The notes: a model not told the origin generated them from the letters alone. 64,000 nt of DNA from Myotis daubentonii (GCF_963259705.1 NC_081844.1:22057715-22121714); one strand, 5' to 3'; positions 10,960 through 24,097 are shown, numbered from the stretch's first letter. Numbers and translations are program-made.

Positions 10960-11575
10960 GGAATGGTTTGGGTGTAAAGCACAGTTCGGTGACTATAATT
11001 AATAATACTGTTTTCTGTACTTGGAAGTAGCTAGACTAGAGTGTATATTTTAATTGTTCTTATGACAAAAAAATGTAACTATTCTTGTGATAGATATTAA
11101 CTAGACATTCTTTGGAGGTCATAATGAATACATACACATACAGAATCATTATGTGGTACTTCTGAAACTAACATAATGTGTTATATCATTTTTCTTAAAT
11201 TTGAAAAATTATTAAAGCAATGGAGGAACACTGTAGGACTGACAGTTTGGACCACACAACACTAATGAACATTATTCATTTCCCACATACCTTTTATAAC
11301 ACATGTAATAACTAAATGGAAAAAAAGTCAGTTCGTATAAACATATCTAATTCTTTTTTTGAAAGAGTCCAATCAAAAAATTGAATAAGAGAATATAACC
11401 AACAATATTGTGGTAAGTCTGCATGGTCACAGATTATTACTAGACTTGATTTGGCAATCACATTGTAATGTATATAAATGTTGAATCAATATGTTTTATA
11501 CCTGAGACTGGTTTAATATTGTATACAAACTATACTTAAATAAAATAAATGAAAACACTTTGATTACACTATTCA
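10960..11575 (+). repeat. Old L1 3'UTR remnants, shared by blocks 1-4
   Basis: Two stretches ('gtgactataattaataatac' and 'tgtaatgtatataaatgttg') resemble old L1 3'UTR sequence. Homologues are near 21115, 30770 and 43285. No coding potential. Confidence 0.55.
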
Positions 11576-11652
11576 AAACAACGAACTTTCAGGGTACAAC
11601 AGTGAACGTTATATTGGTTGCTATCTATACTTTAATTTAAAATAAATTAATA

Positions 11653-11870
11653 GCCAAAACCTGTTTGGCTCAGTGGATAGAGCGTCGGCCTGTAGACTGA
11701 AAGGTCCCAGGTTCGATTCCGGTCAAGGGCATGTACCTGGGTTGCGGGCATATCCCCAGTAGGAGATGTGCAGGAGGAGGCTGATCGATGTTTCTCTCTC
11801 ATCGATGTTTCTAACTCTCTATCTCTCTCCCTTCCTCTCTGTGGGAAATCAATAAAATATATTTTAAAAA
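11653..11870 (+). mobile_element. Recent Ves SINE, block 1 only
   Basis: Complete Ves SINE with A-box-like 'ggctcagtggatagagcg', B-box 'ggttcgattccgg', a doubled 'atcgatgtttct' region, a CT-rich part and an A-rich tail. A perfect 12-bp target duplication (aataaattaata, 11641-11652 and 11871-11882) flanks it. Blocks 2 and 3 have one copy of that 12-mer (21776, 31427), the empty site. It inserted after this block separated from the others. Confidence 0.95.
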
Positions 11871-11882
11871 AATAAATTAATA

Positions 11883-12695
11883 AACAAGTAAAGAAAATAC
11901 CTTGCACAAACAAATTTTAACACAGACTTAAAATGTCTTACAAACGAACAAATTTCATTGCTCATTCTTATAGGTATTGAAATATTTACAACGTGAATCT
12001 CATTATCTTACTCATTTTCACCTACCTAATAAATTTTTTTAATGTGAATAGCCAAGTTGAGAGAACATACTGTGAAATGTATGTGCCATGCACTGTGATA
12101 GCAAAAGTGTATTTGCAGCCTTCCTGGGTCTGGATCTTTCTCATCTATATGGAAACATAGTCTAATATGCCCCATCATAAAATTTAAAAAATCCTCTCAC
12201 ATCAATATATATTACTCCATAGCTAGTAACCTATTTGTCTATACCTATTAGTTGATAAAGTCCTTGAACCTATGGCCTACTTCTTCTATATTGACTTTAC
12301 ACCTCCAATGCCCTTTCTTAATTTGTCTGCTATTAATACCATTTAATTGTCAACATTGGCACTTGCATTTATTTCTGAGTGCAGTGTTCACTTTCCTTTG
12401 AGCATCATGAATAAATACACTAATGTATTAGTAAAGCCAGCTGACAACCACAGTGATCACTGGTACCTGGGGTATGTTTGAATCATTCTGTGGTGACTTT
12501 ATGTACAAGATCTTGGCTTTCAGTCTCTCTAATCCTGTCTTGCCATGTCGGGCTCTCGAACTCACCTGGATGGAAATTCTGAGAGGAAGGTTTCCCTGTG
12601 GCAGTCTGAACTTTACCTGGATGGTTGGTGATGCAGACCAGAGCTCTGTCCCAGATAAAAGAAGGAGTCAAGCCTTGGTCTCCCAGACAGATTTA
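11883..12695. other. Shared OR-upstream sequence, no gene seen
   Basis: Single-copy-like sequence common to all blocks, containing 'gcagccttcctgggtctgga' near 12117. I see no conserved reading frame between copies; short frames differ from block to block. Confidence 0.5.
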
Positions 12696-12700
12696 GGACT

Positions 12701-12741
12701 TCAAAAAAAAAAAAAAAGAAAAAGAAAAAGAAAAAGAAAAG
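12701..12741. repeat. A-rich microsatellite
   Basis: A run of A followed by about five GAAAAA-type units at the block anchor. Other blocks have only a short A run here. Confidence 0.9.
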
Positions 12742-13059
12742 ACCAAGTTCCTTCCAATCAAAGGTTGCACGGATTATGGTCTGTGGTAGAGCTGCTATTT
12801 ATGTGCTCTGTGTCTGCTCATTAGGCACATTTACTTCTTGTTACTCTAACCTCTAAGCAGATGATTTCCCTGGGGGACACTGGTCTGGACAGAATGGAAA
12901 TTCTTCCTGCCGATTCTCTGTTCCTAGGTGACTATGTAATAAGCCAGGTGAGTTCAGTTGTGATTAGTCCTTCATTAAATGCCCTGCTTCCTGAAGTCTA
13001 CATCTCCCAGCACCTCATGTCAACTCTATGTTAAAGTTTCTGAATGGATGGAACTAGAG

Positions 13060-13281
13060 CAGTGGTTCTCAACCTTGGCTGCACATTAGAAGCACCTGGG
13101 AATCTTATTAAAATTCTGATTTCTGGGCCTCATCCTCTGGAAATTCTATTTCTTTGTTATGGCGTGAAGCCACAACATTAGTAACAAAGAAACAGAATTT
13201 CTGGAGGATGAGGCCCAGAAATCAGGATTTTAAAAAGATTCCCAGTTGCTTTTAATGTACAGCCAAGGTTGAGAACCACGG
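13060..13281. mobile_element. Palindromic hAT MITE, block 2 only
   Basis: A 222-bp element starts CAGTGGTTCTCAACC and ends GGTTGAGAACCACGG. Its two halves are nearly reverse complements over most of the length ('tgatttctgggcctcatcct' against 'aggatgaggcccagaaatca'). An 8-bp target duplication (aactagag, 13052-13059 and 13282-13289) flanks it. Blocks 1, 3, 4 and 5 lack it. No coding capacity; it would need a hAT transposase supplied in trans. Confidence 0.9.
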
Positions 13282-13502
13282 AACTAGAGGGTATTATGCT
13301 CAATGAATTAAATCAGTCAGAGAAATACAAATGCCATATGATTTCACATATTTATCAAATCTAAAGAAAAAAACACAAAATTCCAACAGACTAATAGACA
13401 CAGTAGTGTCTGATGGTTGCCAGAGGGGAGAGCAGATTGGGGAACTGAGATTAAATGGTGAAGGGATTAGAAAGTCAAATTGGTAGTTACTATATAGTCA
13501 CA

Positions 13503-13749
13503 GGGCCCTGGTTGGCTTGGTCACTGGATAGATCTTCGGATCAAAGATTGAAAGTCTCGAGTTTAATTCCTGGTCAATAGCACCTGACTTGTTTGCAGGT
13601 TTCATCCCAGGCCCTTGCCGGAGTGCATGTTCGAGGCAACCAATAGATGTGTCTCTCACATGGATATTTCTGTTTCTCCATCTCTCCCCGTCCCTTTCCC
13701 TCCCTCTAAAAATCAATGGGAAAATATCCTCAGAATTAACAACAAAATA
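13503..13749 (+). mobile_element. Ves SINE (block 2 copy of the one at 554)
   Basis: Same insertion site and structure as the SINE at 554-807, ending in an AAC-rich tail. Confidence 0.85.
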
Positions 13750-14341
13750 GTCTCAGTGATGTAAAGTACAACATAGGGAATATAGTCAATAATATTGCAA
13801 TAACTATGTATGAGGTCAGTTTGGTACTGAAAATACCAGAGGCGGACACACTATGCAAAGTATATGACATTCTAACCAGTATGTTGTACACCTGAACCCA
13901 ATATAACATAATATTGAAAGTAAACTGTATTTGGAAAAGAAATCTAACACTGACAAATTTGTCTGGTTGGTTTTTGGATTTTCAAAGCATTAATTTATGG
14001 TGGGGACACAACCACTGATATATCTAAAAATACTATTTCCCTTTTTAAGAAAGTGAAGATATTTGTTTCTCTAGTATAAAACATTGGGCTCTATACTACT
14101 TGGCTTCATGATGGTTTAGCCAAAATAATTAGAAATTTCATAGTTAAAGCACAAGTTAAGAGCTGCCATTTAGTTCCCCACTATAAATGTATATTAAATA
14201 TAAGAGATACATTTAGATTTTATGCACCATATTCCAGGTTAGCACATTATAACAATTGCCAAACATATGTTTTGCAAAAATGTACTTTGTGAGGTAGTAC
14301 ATTTATAAACTACCTTCTCCAATAAGAAATGGGGCACAGAG

Positions 14342-14510
14342 AGATTTATATTTATATTTTATTTATATTTATATCAGTATTTATATCTATATTCATAGTC
14401 ATATTTATATTTATTCATATTCATATTTATATCTATATTAATATCTATATCCATATTCATATTTATATTTATATTCATATTTATGTTTATATTTATATTT
14501 ATTATTTATT
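14342..14510. repeat. AT-rich minisatellite, expanded in block 2
   Basis: About 170 bp of degenerate 'tatattta' and 'tcatat' units. Block 3 has only a short version (24079-24112). It lies at the A-tail end of the minus-strand Ves SINE, a usual seed for such expansion. The continuous frame across it is repeat-derived. Confidence 0.9.
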
Positions 14511-14511
14511 T

Positions 14512-14698
14512 CAGAGAGAGGAAGGGAGAGGAAGAGAGAGATAGAAATATCAATGATGATGCTCTATGGGGATCTTATATACGTCTCCTCCGGGGATTTT
14601 TCTGCACACCCACTACTGGGGATTGAGACTACAAACTGGGTATGTGCCTTCACTGGAAATGGAACCATGACCTCCTGGATCAACATAAGTGGGCAATA
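14512..14698 (-). mobile_element. Ves SINE, minus orientation (block 2)
   Basis: Block 2 copy of the SINE at 1777-1975. Confidence 0.8.
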
Positions 14699-14944
14699 GA
14701 GGGATTTAATGTTGTGCTCAAAGGTATAAGCCAAAAAAGAGATGGAGTTTTGCTGTGGCTGAGCAGTAGACCCTCAGCAATGGATGGATGTTTACTCTGA
14801 CATAGGATGGCTGTGAAGAGAGGGCTAAGGGACTGCCTGGCTATAGGAACCAGAAAGCCTCATTCTCCTGCCTCTTCAGGTTTTTATTGTAACAGTAGTA
14901 GGGTAAGTATTCTTGGGAGGAAATGTGTCTGCAATGTCATTTAA

Positions 14945-15893
14945 GCAAGGACAACTAATGTTTAAGCATAAAGATTCCAGTAAACAAAACAATCCCATCA
15001 AAAAATGGGCAAAGAACCTAAATAGATACTTTTTGAAAGAGGGCATACAGAAGGCCAAGAGACATATGAATACTTGCTCAAAGTCAATAATCATCTGAGA
15101 GATGCAAATCAAAACAACAATGAGGTACCATCTCACACCTATCAGAATGGCTATCATCAACAAATCAACAAACAACAAGTGCTGGAGAGGATGTGAACAA
15201 AATGAACCCTTGTGCACTGCTGGTAGAAATGCAGGCTGGTGCAGCCTCTGTGGAAAATAGTACGGAGTTTCCTCAGAAAGTTAAAAATGGAATTCCCATT
15301 TGACCCAATAATCCCACTTCTAGGAATATATCCCAAGAAACTAGAAACATGACTCAGAAAGGATATATGCACCCCTATGTTCATAGCAGCATAATTTACA
15401 AGAGCTAAGATTTGGAAACAGCCTAAGTGTCCATCAGTAGATGAGTGCATTAGAAAACTGGTACATCTACACAATAGAATACTACACTACAGTAAAAAAG
15501 AAGGAATTCTTACCAGTTGCAACAGCATGGATGGACCTGGAAAGCATTATGCTAAGTGAAATAAGCCAGTCAGTGAAAGATAAATATCACATGATCTCAC
15601 TCATATGTGGAATATAAAGAACAACATAAACTGTTGAACAAAAATATATCAAGAGACAAAGACACACTGAACAAACCATCCAACCTCAAAGGGAAGTCAG
15701 GGGAATGTGTGGGGGGGAGGGTAGGAGAGGGAGCAGTAAGAGATCAACCAAAGGACTTGAATGCATGCATATTAGCATAACCAATGGAACAGACACTGGG
15801 GCAGTGGGGGCTTTCCTGGGGGGGATAGGAGTGGCCGGGGGAAGGGGTCGATAGGGGAAAAAGAAGACATATGTAATACTTTAAATAATAAAA
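14945..15893 (+). mobile_element. L1 3' end (block 2), uninterrupted
   Basis: Block 2 copy of the 5'-truncated L1 at 2578. The ORF2 C-terminal region carries stops. The 3'UTR has a G-rich tract near 15710-15735 and ends in A-rich sequence. No Helitron is present, so it shows the pre-insertion site. Confidence 0.88.
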
Positions 15894-16147
15894 AAGATTC
15901 CAGTAAAAACCCAAGGGTCTGCATATACACAGACTTGTTTGGAAAGCTCAAGGAACAGTTAGGGGCTGTCACCTTCAGCCAACTTCCCTAGGTCGGAATT
16001 TCCTCCTTACAAACTTTCAGCCAAGACTTCCACCCTCCCCCACAGAATTTTTTTGGAATCAGTAAGGACACTTCCAGTCTGAGATCAGGGGTAGAGGTTC
16101 TCAAACATGGATGACTTTGCCCCAGGGGATAATGAAATGTCTGAAAG

Positions 16148-16370
16148 AGCCCTAGCCAGTCTGGCTCTGTGGATAGAGCGCTGGCCTGAGGACTAAAGGG
16201 TTCTGGGTTTGCTTCTGGTGAAGGGCACATGCCTAGGTTGTGGGCTGGATCCCCAGTGTGGTGTGTGCAGTAGGCAGCCAATCCATGATTCTCTAATCAT
16301 TGATGTTTCTACCTCTCTCTCCCTCTCCCTTCCTCTCTGAAATCAATAAAAATATATTTAAAAATAAATA
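16148..16370 (+). mobile_element. Ves SINE (block 2 copy of the one at 3977)
   Basis: Same site and orientation as 3977-4192. Confidence 0.85.
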
Positions 16371-16514
16371 AAATGTCTGAAAAGACGCTGCTAAACACCT
16401 ATAGTGCACAGGACAGCTCCCAGCACGTACAGTTTTTAGACAGCCCCCTGTTTCAACTGTGAAAAGGAGTGAACACCTATTCTAGAACAACACGTCTCCA
16501 TTTCATAGGCATAC

Positions 16515-17350
16515 AAATCACCAAAGTTTGCAGCTTAAATGCAAATTCTTATTGATCAGGTTTCCAGTGGGCCCAGGGACTGCATTTCTGACAAAGCCCC
16601 AGGTGATGTTGATGCTGCAGGTCCTCCTGGTCTGTGGGCCACACTCTGAGTAGGTGGGTCATGGCTCTGGGTCAGAGTCTGGTGTAGGTAATTTTAGGTC
16701 TTTTCCACTATAAATCTTCTGAGTATGTAATTTTGAAAGACAAATTTTCTCTCACTCTAAAGGGGAGGATAAATTCTGTGTTTGATTCTTTTATATTAGG
16801 GATCCTGGTGACATCAAATAATTTATACCTGAAAAGGGCTTTGTCATAGGCAGAATAAGGGCCTCAAAAGATGTCAATGTCCTGATTGTGAGAACTTTGG
16901 AATATGCTAGCTCACAGAGCAGGGTTACTAAGATAGATGAAATAAAATTATTAGCTAAGGAGCTTAGCTCAGATTACCCAGGTTGGACTATTGTCATCAC
17001 AAGGGTCCTCTGAATGTTGAAAAGTGTAGAAAAAGGATTGGATTCAGAGACACATTTGAAAATGCTATGTGGCTGGTATTGAAGATGGGGGAAGGGCTAT
17101 GGCCAAGGAATGCAGGTGGACTGTAGAATCTGGAATAGGAATTGAGAATAGGAAAGGATTTGGAATGGGATTGGAAAGGGATTTCATTCTACCCTGGATC
17201 ACCCAGAAAATCCAAGCCCAGGAGTCATTTTGTTCTAAGCCCTTTATTACCCATTTCAGGCATTTGCTCTCTAGAACTTTAAGATAGAAAATGTTTTGTT
17301 TTAAGCTACTAGTGTGGTAATTTTCTACAATAGCAATGGGAAACTGATAT
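16515..17350. repeat. MER5-like and LTR-like old repeats (block 2)
   Basis: Block 2 copies of the MER5-like (about 16515-16655) and LTR-like (about 16845-17350) repeats of block 1. Confidence 0.5.
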
Positions 17351-19870
17351 AAACATTTATCCAGTAAGATATTGTTAGAGGGAACTGAGGTTAAGCCTTG
17401 CAAATCATTCAGCTAGCTTCCCTTGGGCAAAGGTATTTTGGGTTGAAATCCCACATTATATTGAAAAAATTAGAGCTAGCTTAAAACTATTGGCCCCGTA
17501 CATGGTATAAAAAATTTCCCATCACATAAAGGTAAATGTAGTTCTGATCTTGTGGCCCATCAGGCATTAAGAGAGAAAAAATAATTTATTAAAATTAAGG
17601 TCACACATTTTGCTTTGAATCTGTGTCAAATTTTCTATTTTTCTCTATTTCATGTTAATTCAGAAATTTCTTTTTATTTATGTATTCTTCAAATTTCTCT
17701 CAAGGTGTCTTTCATAATAATAGATGGGATTATGAATGAGCATAAGTGCATGCACATATATATGTGTTTGTGTGTACATGAATTATATATACAAGTGAAC
17801 ACACATACACACACTGCACATGCTTGAATATTTTCTTTTGACTCAACAAAGACTGTTTAATATTTTATGTATCCCTTGCACTATCAGTTTGAAGTAACGT
17901 TTATTATTCCACATTATCTTCAGAAAGAAGAAAACTGAAGACAAGTGGAGTACATTATTGACAGAAACATAATGCAGTTAAAACTTATTGTGCATCATCT
18001 CAACTTACATATAAATGGAACTACCCACTATATACTCTTAATTTATATATGGCTTCTTTCTTAATATATGGCTTCTTTAATTCAGCAAGTTGTATATTTA
18101 AAATGTTTGCATCTTGTTTTATGCAATTATACTTCAATAAATTAGTTAGAATTAAAAATTCTAGTGATTGATAACTCATGTCAGATCAAGAGCACAGGTA
18201 ACTGTATCACACAGGACAGTGGTGGTGAATATATCTTATAACTGGGAAGAAGGCAAGGTTTCATGTATAAATATTGAAACTGTGATGTTAAATTAAGGCA
18301 ATAAACATTTGATAAACTATTCTTACATCAACTGTAAGATCAACACAAACACACACACACATATATGTATTAAACATCACATATTGATTGAAGAAAGAAG
18401 TGCAATACAGATGCACAAAACATCATGAAAGAGGTTTAGAAACATAACGAAGCGACTCATGATGAGCCCAGAATAGATCAGAAAAATGTCCCACCATACA
18501 ATCCCATTTGATTATGAAGGCATTATAGTCAAGCAAGTGCTTTTAGGATGGCTTGTTATATAGCAATAGCTATCTGATACAATAATAATAGTAAACAGAA
18601 CAGATGAATTATAATCATAGGCTTTTCCCCATTCTAGGCATTTGTACAGTTATTTGAAGGTAACAGCCGTGATTAATCTGTCATTGAAGTTTATTTCAGA
18701 TAAGTGCATTAAAAAGTATCTCCATTGAGGTTCCCTTGTAGGTAACCAGAAAAGGTTGAAAGAATATGCATGTTTGTGCAAAACTTATGACATAATCACA
18801 GAACTGGACAGGAATCCAAGCTCCATAATGTGTCATCCTTTGGTCACTCATGCACTAGTACATATATGACATACCTATAGATGACATATTAGCATACGTA
18901 ATGAATGATATCGTTAATTCCCTAAAATTTTAGTGGTTATGACAATAGTTAGTGTAGGGTGAGATGCTTCATTTAGAACAATAGATGGAATCATAGTGGA
19001 AGCAGAAGATAGTTCAATAGAAAACATCATTATGCCAAGCAAAGCATCAAATTGATATATCCGTTTACATATGAACACTGATCTCACATACATCAATCAG
19101 TAAACATATACCATGAAAATGATAGTTTGCAAAGTCATAAATGTCTTTCTTAAGGTTTTTCTTCCTCACACTTAAAGTCATCTCTGACCCGAAGGGAATA
19201 TTATGTCAAACAATTTATAGAAATTTGTGTACCAACATCGATTAGAATTGGAGACATGTATTTGATTGTCAGTTTGTCAGTGACTATGGTAAGAATATGG
19301 ACACCAAGCTAAATAAGATACGGGGTCCTAATGAGGGAAGAGAAGCCAGTGACCTCTTTTAACACTCACTGTATGTTAAAGTCTACATTTTCAGAAAGAG
19401 CAGCTATGGTAGTGATATATGAAGAAATGAAGTACGAACAGGGTTAAACTGAGCTCTTATATTTTCCTCTCCTATGAAATGATATAAATGGCTTTGGTTA
19501 CCAAGTGCGCTTTATTTCAATAGAAGTGGTACAACTCCTGATTGTTCTTTAGTAAATGAAAGAAAAATTACTCAGTATGATCAATTTCATTTTTAAAAAA
19601 TTGTTCTTAAGAAATCTATGTAGTCTCATGAGTTAAATGAGAATTTCCAAATATTTTATCCAAGGTTGGGAATCATTTGGGAAAAGAGAAAGACAATAAA
19701 GGGAAAGCTGTCAGATCTCACAACATAAAAAATTAATAAAGTGATACAATTAAATTACATAGAAATCATAGACAAAGAAAATCCATAAAATAAGCAGAGA
19801 GAGTACATTCTACTTCCACAACCTGATCTAAAAATCATGACATCTGGCTCTGAGGCTTTGAGTCCCGCTG
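17351..19870. other. Shared OR 3' flank (block 2), no gene seen
   Basis: Homologous to 5161-6049 joined to 7363-8986, without the 1.3-kb insertion. A short CA run lies at about 18347-18360. No conserved coding frame. Confidence 0.5.
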
Positions 19871-20839
19871 TCATGTGCATTTCTTCAGCCCTAAGATAAG
19901 TCGTCCTTTCATAGCTGCCATCCCAACCAATCTCTTCAGGGCCCTCTTTAGGTCTTTGTTCCTGAGACTGTAGATGAAGGGGTTCAGCATGGGCGTGAGC
20001 ACAGTATACATCACTGAGGCTGTTGCACTTAAGTGTGAGCTTTGGGTAACAGCAGAGCTGAGATACACTCCTAGGCTTGTCCCATAAAAAAGGGAGACAA
20101 CCAAGAGGTGAGATGCACAGGTAGAAAATGCCTTATACTTCCCCTGAGCTGATGGGATTCCACAGATGGAGGCCACTATCTTAGAGTAAGAATAAAGGAT
20201 ATAAGCAAAGGGACCACCACCCAGGAGCACAGCTCCAAAATACATCACCATGTTATTAAGAAAGGTGTCAGAACAAGCAAGTTGCACCATCTGATTGAGT
20301 TCACAGAAAAAGTGAGGGATTTCCAAGTCTGGACAGAAAGACAGCCGCAACACCATTAAGCATTGTAACAAGGAATACAGGACACTCATGATCCAGGACA
20401 CCAGAACCAGCAGTCCACAGAGCCGGGGGTTCATGATGACCATGTAGTGCAAGGGGTGGCAGATGGCCACAAACCGGTCATAGGCCATCACAGTCAGAAG
20501 GAAGTTGTCCAGTGCCACAAACAATACGAAAAAATACATCTGGGTGATGCAGCCTTTATAGGTTATGACTTTGCTCTGTGTCTGGATGTTCCACAGCATC
20601 TTTGTGACGGTGGTGGAGGTGAAACAGATGTCTACCAAGGACAGGTTGGAGAGGAAGAAGTACATGGGTCTGTAGAGGTGGGAGTCTGAGCTGATGGCCA
20701 GGGTGATGAGAAGGTTTCCAAACACAGTGATCAGGTACATGGAGAGGAACAGTCCAAATATGAGGGGTTGCAATTCTGGTTCCTCTGATAATCCCAGAAG
20801 AAGAAATTCTGAAAATCCTGTGAGGTTCCCTAGTTCCAT
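19871..20839 (-). CDS. Olfactory receptor, family 7 (OR7A-like), intact, copy 2
   Basis: 322-residue odorant receptor. It has NLT at 5-7, GN at 41-42, [10 protein letters not shown] at 58-67, [13 protein letters not shown] at 118-130, KAFSTCASH at 236-244 and PMLNPFIY at 283-290. Cysteines 97, 169, 179 and 189 are all kept. Oddities are YRPMYFF in place of HTPMYFF at the start of TM2 and VTKML where most family members have a proline (IPKML). It differs from copy 3 at about 28 of 322 residues counted by eye. An in-frame ATG 26 codons upstream (20917) exists, but MELGN at 20839 is shared by all copies and follows the acceptor-like AG at 20853-20854. Whether it is expressed cannot be read from sequence. 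Confidence 0.95.
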   Translation of the reverse strand: MELGNLTGFSEFLLLGLSEEPELQPLIFGLFLSMYLITVFGNLLITLAISSDSHLYRPMYFFLSNLSLVDICFTSTTVTKMLWNIQTQSKVITYKGCITQMYFFVLFVALDNFLLTVMAYDRFVAICHPLHYMVIMNPRLCGLLVLVSWIMSVLYSLLQCLMVLRLSFCPDLEIPHFFCELNQMVQLACSDTFLNNMVMYFGAVLLGGGPFAYILYSYSKIVASICGIPSAQGKYKAFSTCASHLLVVSLFYGTSLGVYLSSAVTQSSHLSATASVMYTVLTPMLNPFIYSLRNKDLKRALKRLVGMAAMKGRLILGLKKCT

Positions 20840-20854
20840 GTGGTGGAGTTGACT

Positions 20855-22610
20855 ACCAGGATATAGGAGAAGTAACATGATTAATTTTCCCACAAGACAG
20901 CATTTGTAACCTAGCATAAATGCTACCTTCTATATTTTGGAATCAAGGAACTAATTTCCGTATTTCATGTATGGCTGGTTTCCTTTAGAATATCTCTAGT
21001 CCAATTTCTCAATACAGTTTTCTTTTCCATGTGAAGACACATATATAATTCTGTGTCATACTCAATTCTTTAATTAATGAAATAAAAAAAAAGAATGGCT
21101 TGGTATAAAACACAGTGCGGTGACTATAGTTAATAATACTGTTTGGTGTACTTGGAAGTAGCTAGAGTGTATATTTTAATTGTTCCTATAACAAGAAAAA
21201 AATGTAACTTTTGTTGTGACAGATGTCAACCAGACATACTGTGGAGGTCATAATGCAATATATACAAATGCAGAGTCATTATGTGGTACTCCTGAAATTA
21301 ATATAATGTGTTATGTCAATTATGCTTCAATTTGAGAAATTATTAAAGCAATGGAGGGAACACTGTAGGACTGACAGTTTGGACCACACAAAACTAATGA
21401 ACATAATTCATTCTCCACAAACCTTTTATAATACATGTAAGAACTAAGTGGAAAACAGTCAGTTTGTAAAAAAAAATCTCTAATTCTTTTTTGAAAGGGC
21501 CCAATAAAAAAATTGAATAAGAGAATATAGCCAACATTATTGTGATAAGTCTGCATGGTGACAGTTGATTACTAGACTTGGTGCGGCAATCACATTGTAA
21601 TGTATATAAATTTTGTATCAATATGTTTTATACCTGAAACTAGCTTAATATTGTATACAAACTATACTTACACAAAAAGAAATGAAAACACTTTGATTAC
21701 ACTATTGAAAAGCAACAAAATTTCAGGTACAACACAGTGAACGTTATATTGGTTGCCATCTACACTTTAATTTAAAATAAATTAATAAACAAGTAAGGAA
21801 AATAACTTGCACAAACAAATTTTAACACAGACTTAAAATGCCTTACACACCAACAAATTTCATTGCTCATTCTTTTATGTAATGAAATATTTACAACGTG
21901 AATCTCATTATCTTACTCATTTTCACCTACCTAATAAATTTTTTTAATGTGAATAGCTAAGGTGAGAGAATATACTGTGAAATGTATGTCTCATGCACTG
22001 TGATAGCAAAAGTGTATTTGCAGCCTTCCTGGGTCTGGATCTTTCTCATCCATATGGAAACATAGTCTAATATGCCTCATCATAAAATTTAAAAAATGCT
22101 CTTACATCAATATATATATTACTCCATAGCTAGTAACCTATTTGTCTATTCCTATTAATTGATAAAGTCCTTGAACTTATGGTCTACTTCTACTGGAAGG
22201 ACTTTACACCTCCAATGCCCTTTCTTAATTTGTCTCCTATTAATACCATTTAATTCTCAACATTGGCAGTTTCATTTATTTCTGGGCGCAGTGTTCACTT
22301 TCCTTTGAGCATCATGAATAAATACATTAATGTGTTAGTAAAGCCAGCTGACAACCACAGTGGTCACTGGTACCTGGGGTATGTTTGAATGGTTCTGTGG
22401 TGAATTTATGTACAAGTTATTAGCTTTCAGTCTCTCTGATCCTGTCTTGCCATGTCTGTTGTGCTCTCAGACTCACCTAGACGGAAATCCTTAATGGAAT
22501 GTTACCCTGTGGCAGTCTGAATCCTTACCTGGATGGTTGGTGCTGCAGATCAGAGCTCTGTCCCAGACAAGACAACAAGGAGTCAAGCCTTGGTCTCCCA
22601 GACATATTTA
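20855..22610. other. OR upstream flank (block 2), no gene seen
   Basis: Shared flank including old L1 3'UTR remnants near 21100-21680. It shows the empty site of the block 1 solo LTR near 20990 and the empty site of the Ves SINE near 21776. Confidence 0.55.
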
Positions 22611-23180
22611 GGACTTCAAAAAAGAAAAAAAAAGAACAAGTTCCTTCCAACCAAAGGTTGCACATGCTGAGGGTCTGCAGTAGAGCTGCTATTTACATGC
22701 TCTGTGTCTGCTCATTATGCATATTTACTTCTTGTTACTCTAACCTGTAAGCAGAGGATTCCCCTGGGGGACACTACTCTGGACAGAATGGAAATTTTTC
22801 CTGCTCATCTTGGGTTCCTAGGAGACTATGTAATAAGCCAGGTGAGTGCAGCTGTGATTAGTCCTTCATTAAATGCCGTGCTTCATGACATCTACATCTC
22901 CCAGCACCTCATCTCAGCTCTGAGTTAAAGTTTCTGAATGGATGGAACTAGAGGGTATTATGCTCCCTGGAATAATCAGTCAGTGAAAGACAAATGCCAT
23001 ATGATTTCACATATTTATCAAATCTAAAGAGCACAAGAAAGAAAAAACACACAAAATTCCAACAGACTAACAGACACAGTAGAGGCTGATGGTTGCCAGA
23101 GGCGAGAGCTGATTGGGGAACTGGGTGTAAATGGTGAAGGGATAAGGAAGAGCAAATTGGTAGTTACTAAATAATCACAG

Positions 23181-23415
23181 GGCCTCTGGTCAGTTTGGTT
23201 CACTGGATAGATCCTCGGATCAATGATTGAAAGTCTCCACTTTGATTCCTGCTCAATAGCACGTGACTTGTTTGCAGGTTTGATCCCAGGCCCTGACTAA
23301 TGTGCGTGCTGAAGGAAACCAATCGATGCGTCTCTCTCACATGGATGTTTCTCTTTCTCCATCTCTCCCCCTCCCTTTCACTCACTCTAAAAATCAGTGG
23401 GAAAATATCCTCAGC
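23181..23415 (+). mobile_element. Ves SINE (block 3 copy of the one at 554)
   Basis: Same site and structure as 554-807. Its tail has grown into an AAC microsatellite. Confidence 0.85.
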
Positions 23416-23418
23416 ATT

Positions 23419-23427
23419 AACAACAAT

Positions 23428-23462
<35 letters not shown>
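23419..23462. repeat. AAC microsatellite
   Basis: About 14 AAC-type units at the tail of the Ves SINE. The paralogous tail in block 2 has only one or two. Confidence 0.95.
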
Positions 23463-24097
23463 AATAGTCTCAGGGATGTAAAGTACAACATAGGGAATAT
23501 AGTCAATAATATTGCAATAACTATGTATGAGGTCAGTTTGGTATTGAAAATACCAGAGGGGGACACACTATGCAAAGTATATGACATTCTAACCACTATG
23601 TTGTACACCCAAACCCAATACAACATAATATTGAAAGTAAACTGTAGTTGAAAAAAAAAAAATCTAACACTGACAAATTAGTCTGGCTGGTCTTTGGGTC
23701 TTCAAAGCATTGACTTATGGTGGGGACACAGCCACGGATATATCTAGAAAATTACTGTTTCCCTCTTTAAGAAAGCGAAGATATTTGTTTCTCTAGTATA
23801 AAACGTTGGACTCTATACTACTTGGCTTCATGATGGTTTAGCCAAAATAATTAGAAATTTCATAGTTAAAGCACAAGTTAACAGCTGCCATTTAGTTCAC
23901 CACTATAAATATATATATTAAATATAAAAGATACATTCAGATTTTATGCACTATAACCCGGGTTAGCACATTATAACAATTGCCAAATGTATGTTTTGCA
24001 AAAATACATTTTGTGGGGTAGTACATTTATAAACTACCTTCTCCAATACAGAAATTGGGCACAGCGAGATTTCCATTTATATTTATATTTAGTTATT

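Larger units (their letters stand above)
1..12695. repeat. Tandem OR block 1 (left edge cut by window)
   Basis: First of five paralogous blocks. The anchor at position 1 (A-rich run followed by a segment ending near 300) recurs at about 12696, 22611, 32241 and 45185, always in the same order relative to an old L1 3' region, a MER5-like repeat, an LTR-like repeat and a minus-strand OR gene. Insertions found only in this block are a 1.3-kb probable retrocopy (6050-7353), a solo LTR (10122-10853) and a Ves SINE (11653-11870). Confidence 0.9.
12696..22610. repeat. Tandem OR block 2
   Basis: Second paralogous block, about 9.9 kb. It has the shared Ves and L1 insertions of blocks 1-4 but lacks the SPIN and both left-half Helitrons found in blocks 1 and 4. 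Its own features are a palindromic hAT element at 13060 and an AT-rich minisatellite at 14342. Confidence 0.9.

Noticed and set aside
11653..11870. Possible tRNA gene, because A- and B-box-like motifs are present
   Set aside because: The sequence is a Ves SINE; it lacks a full cloverleaf and has the SINE body, tail and target duplication.
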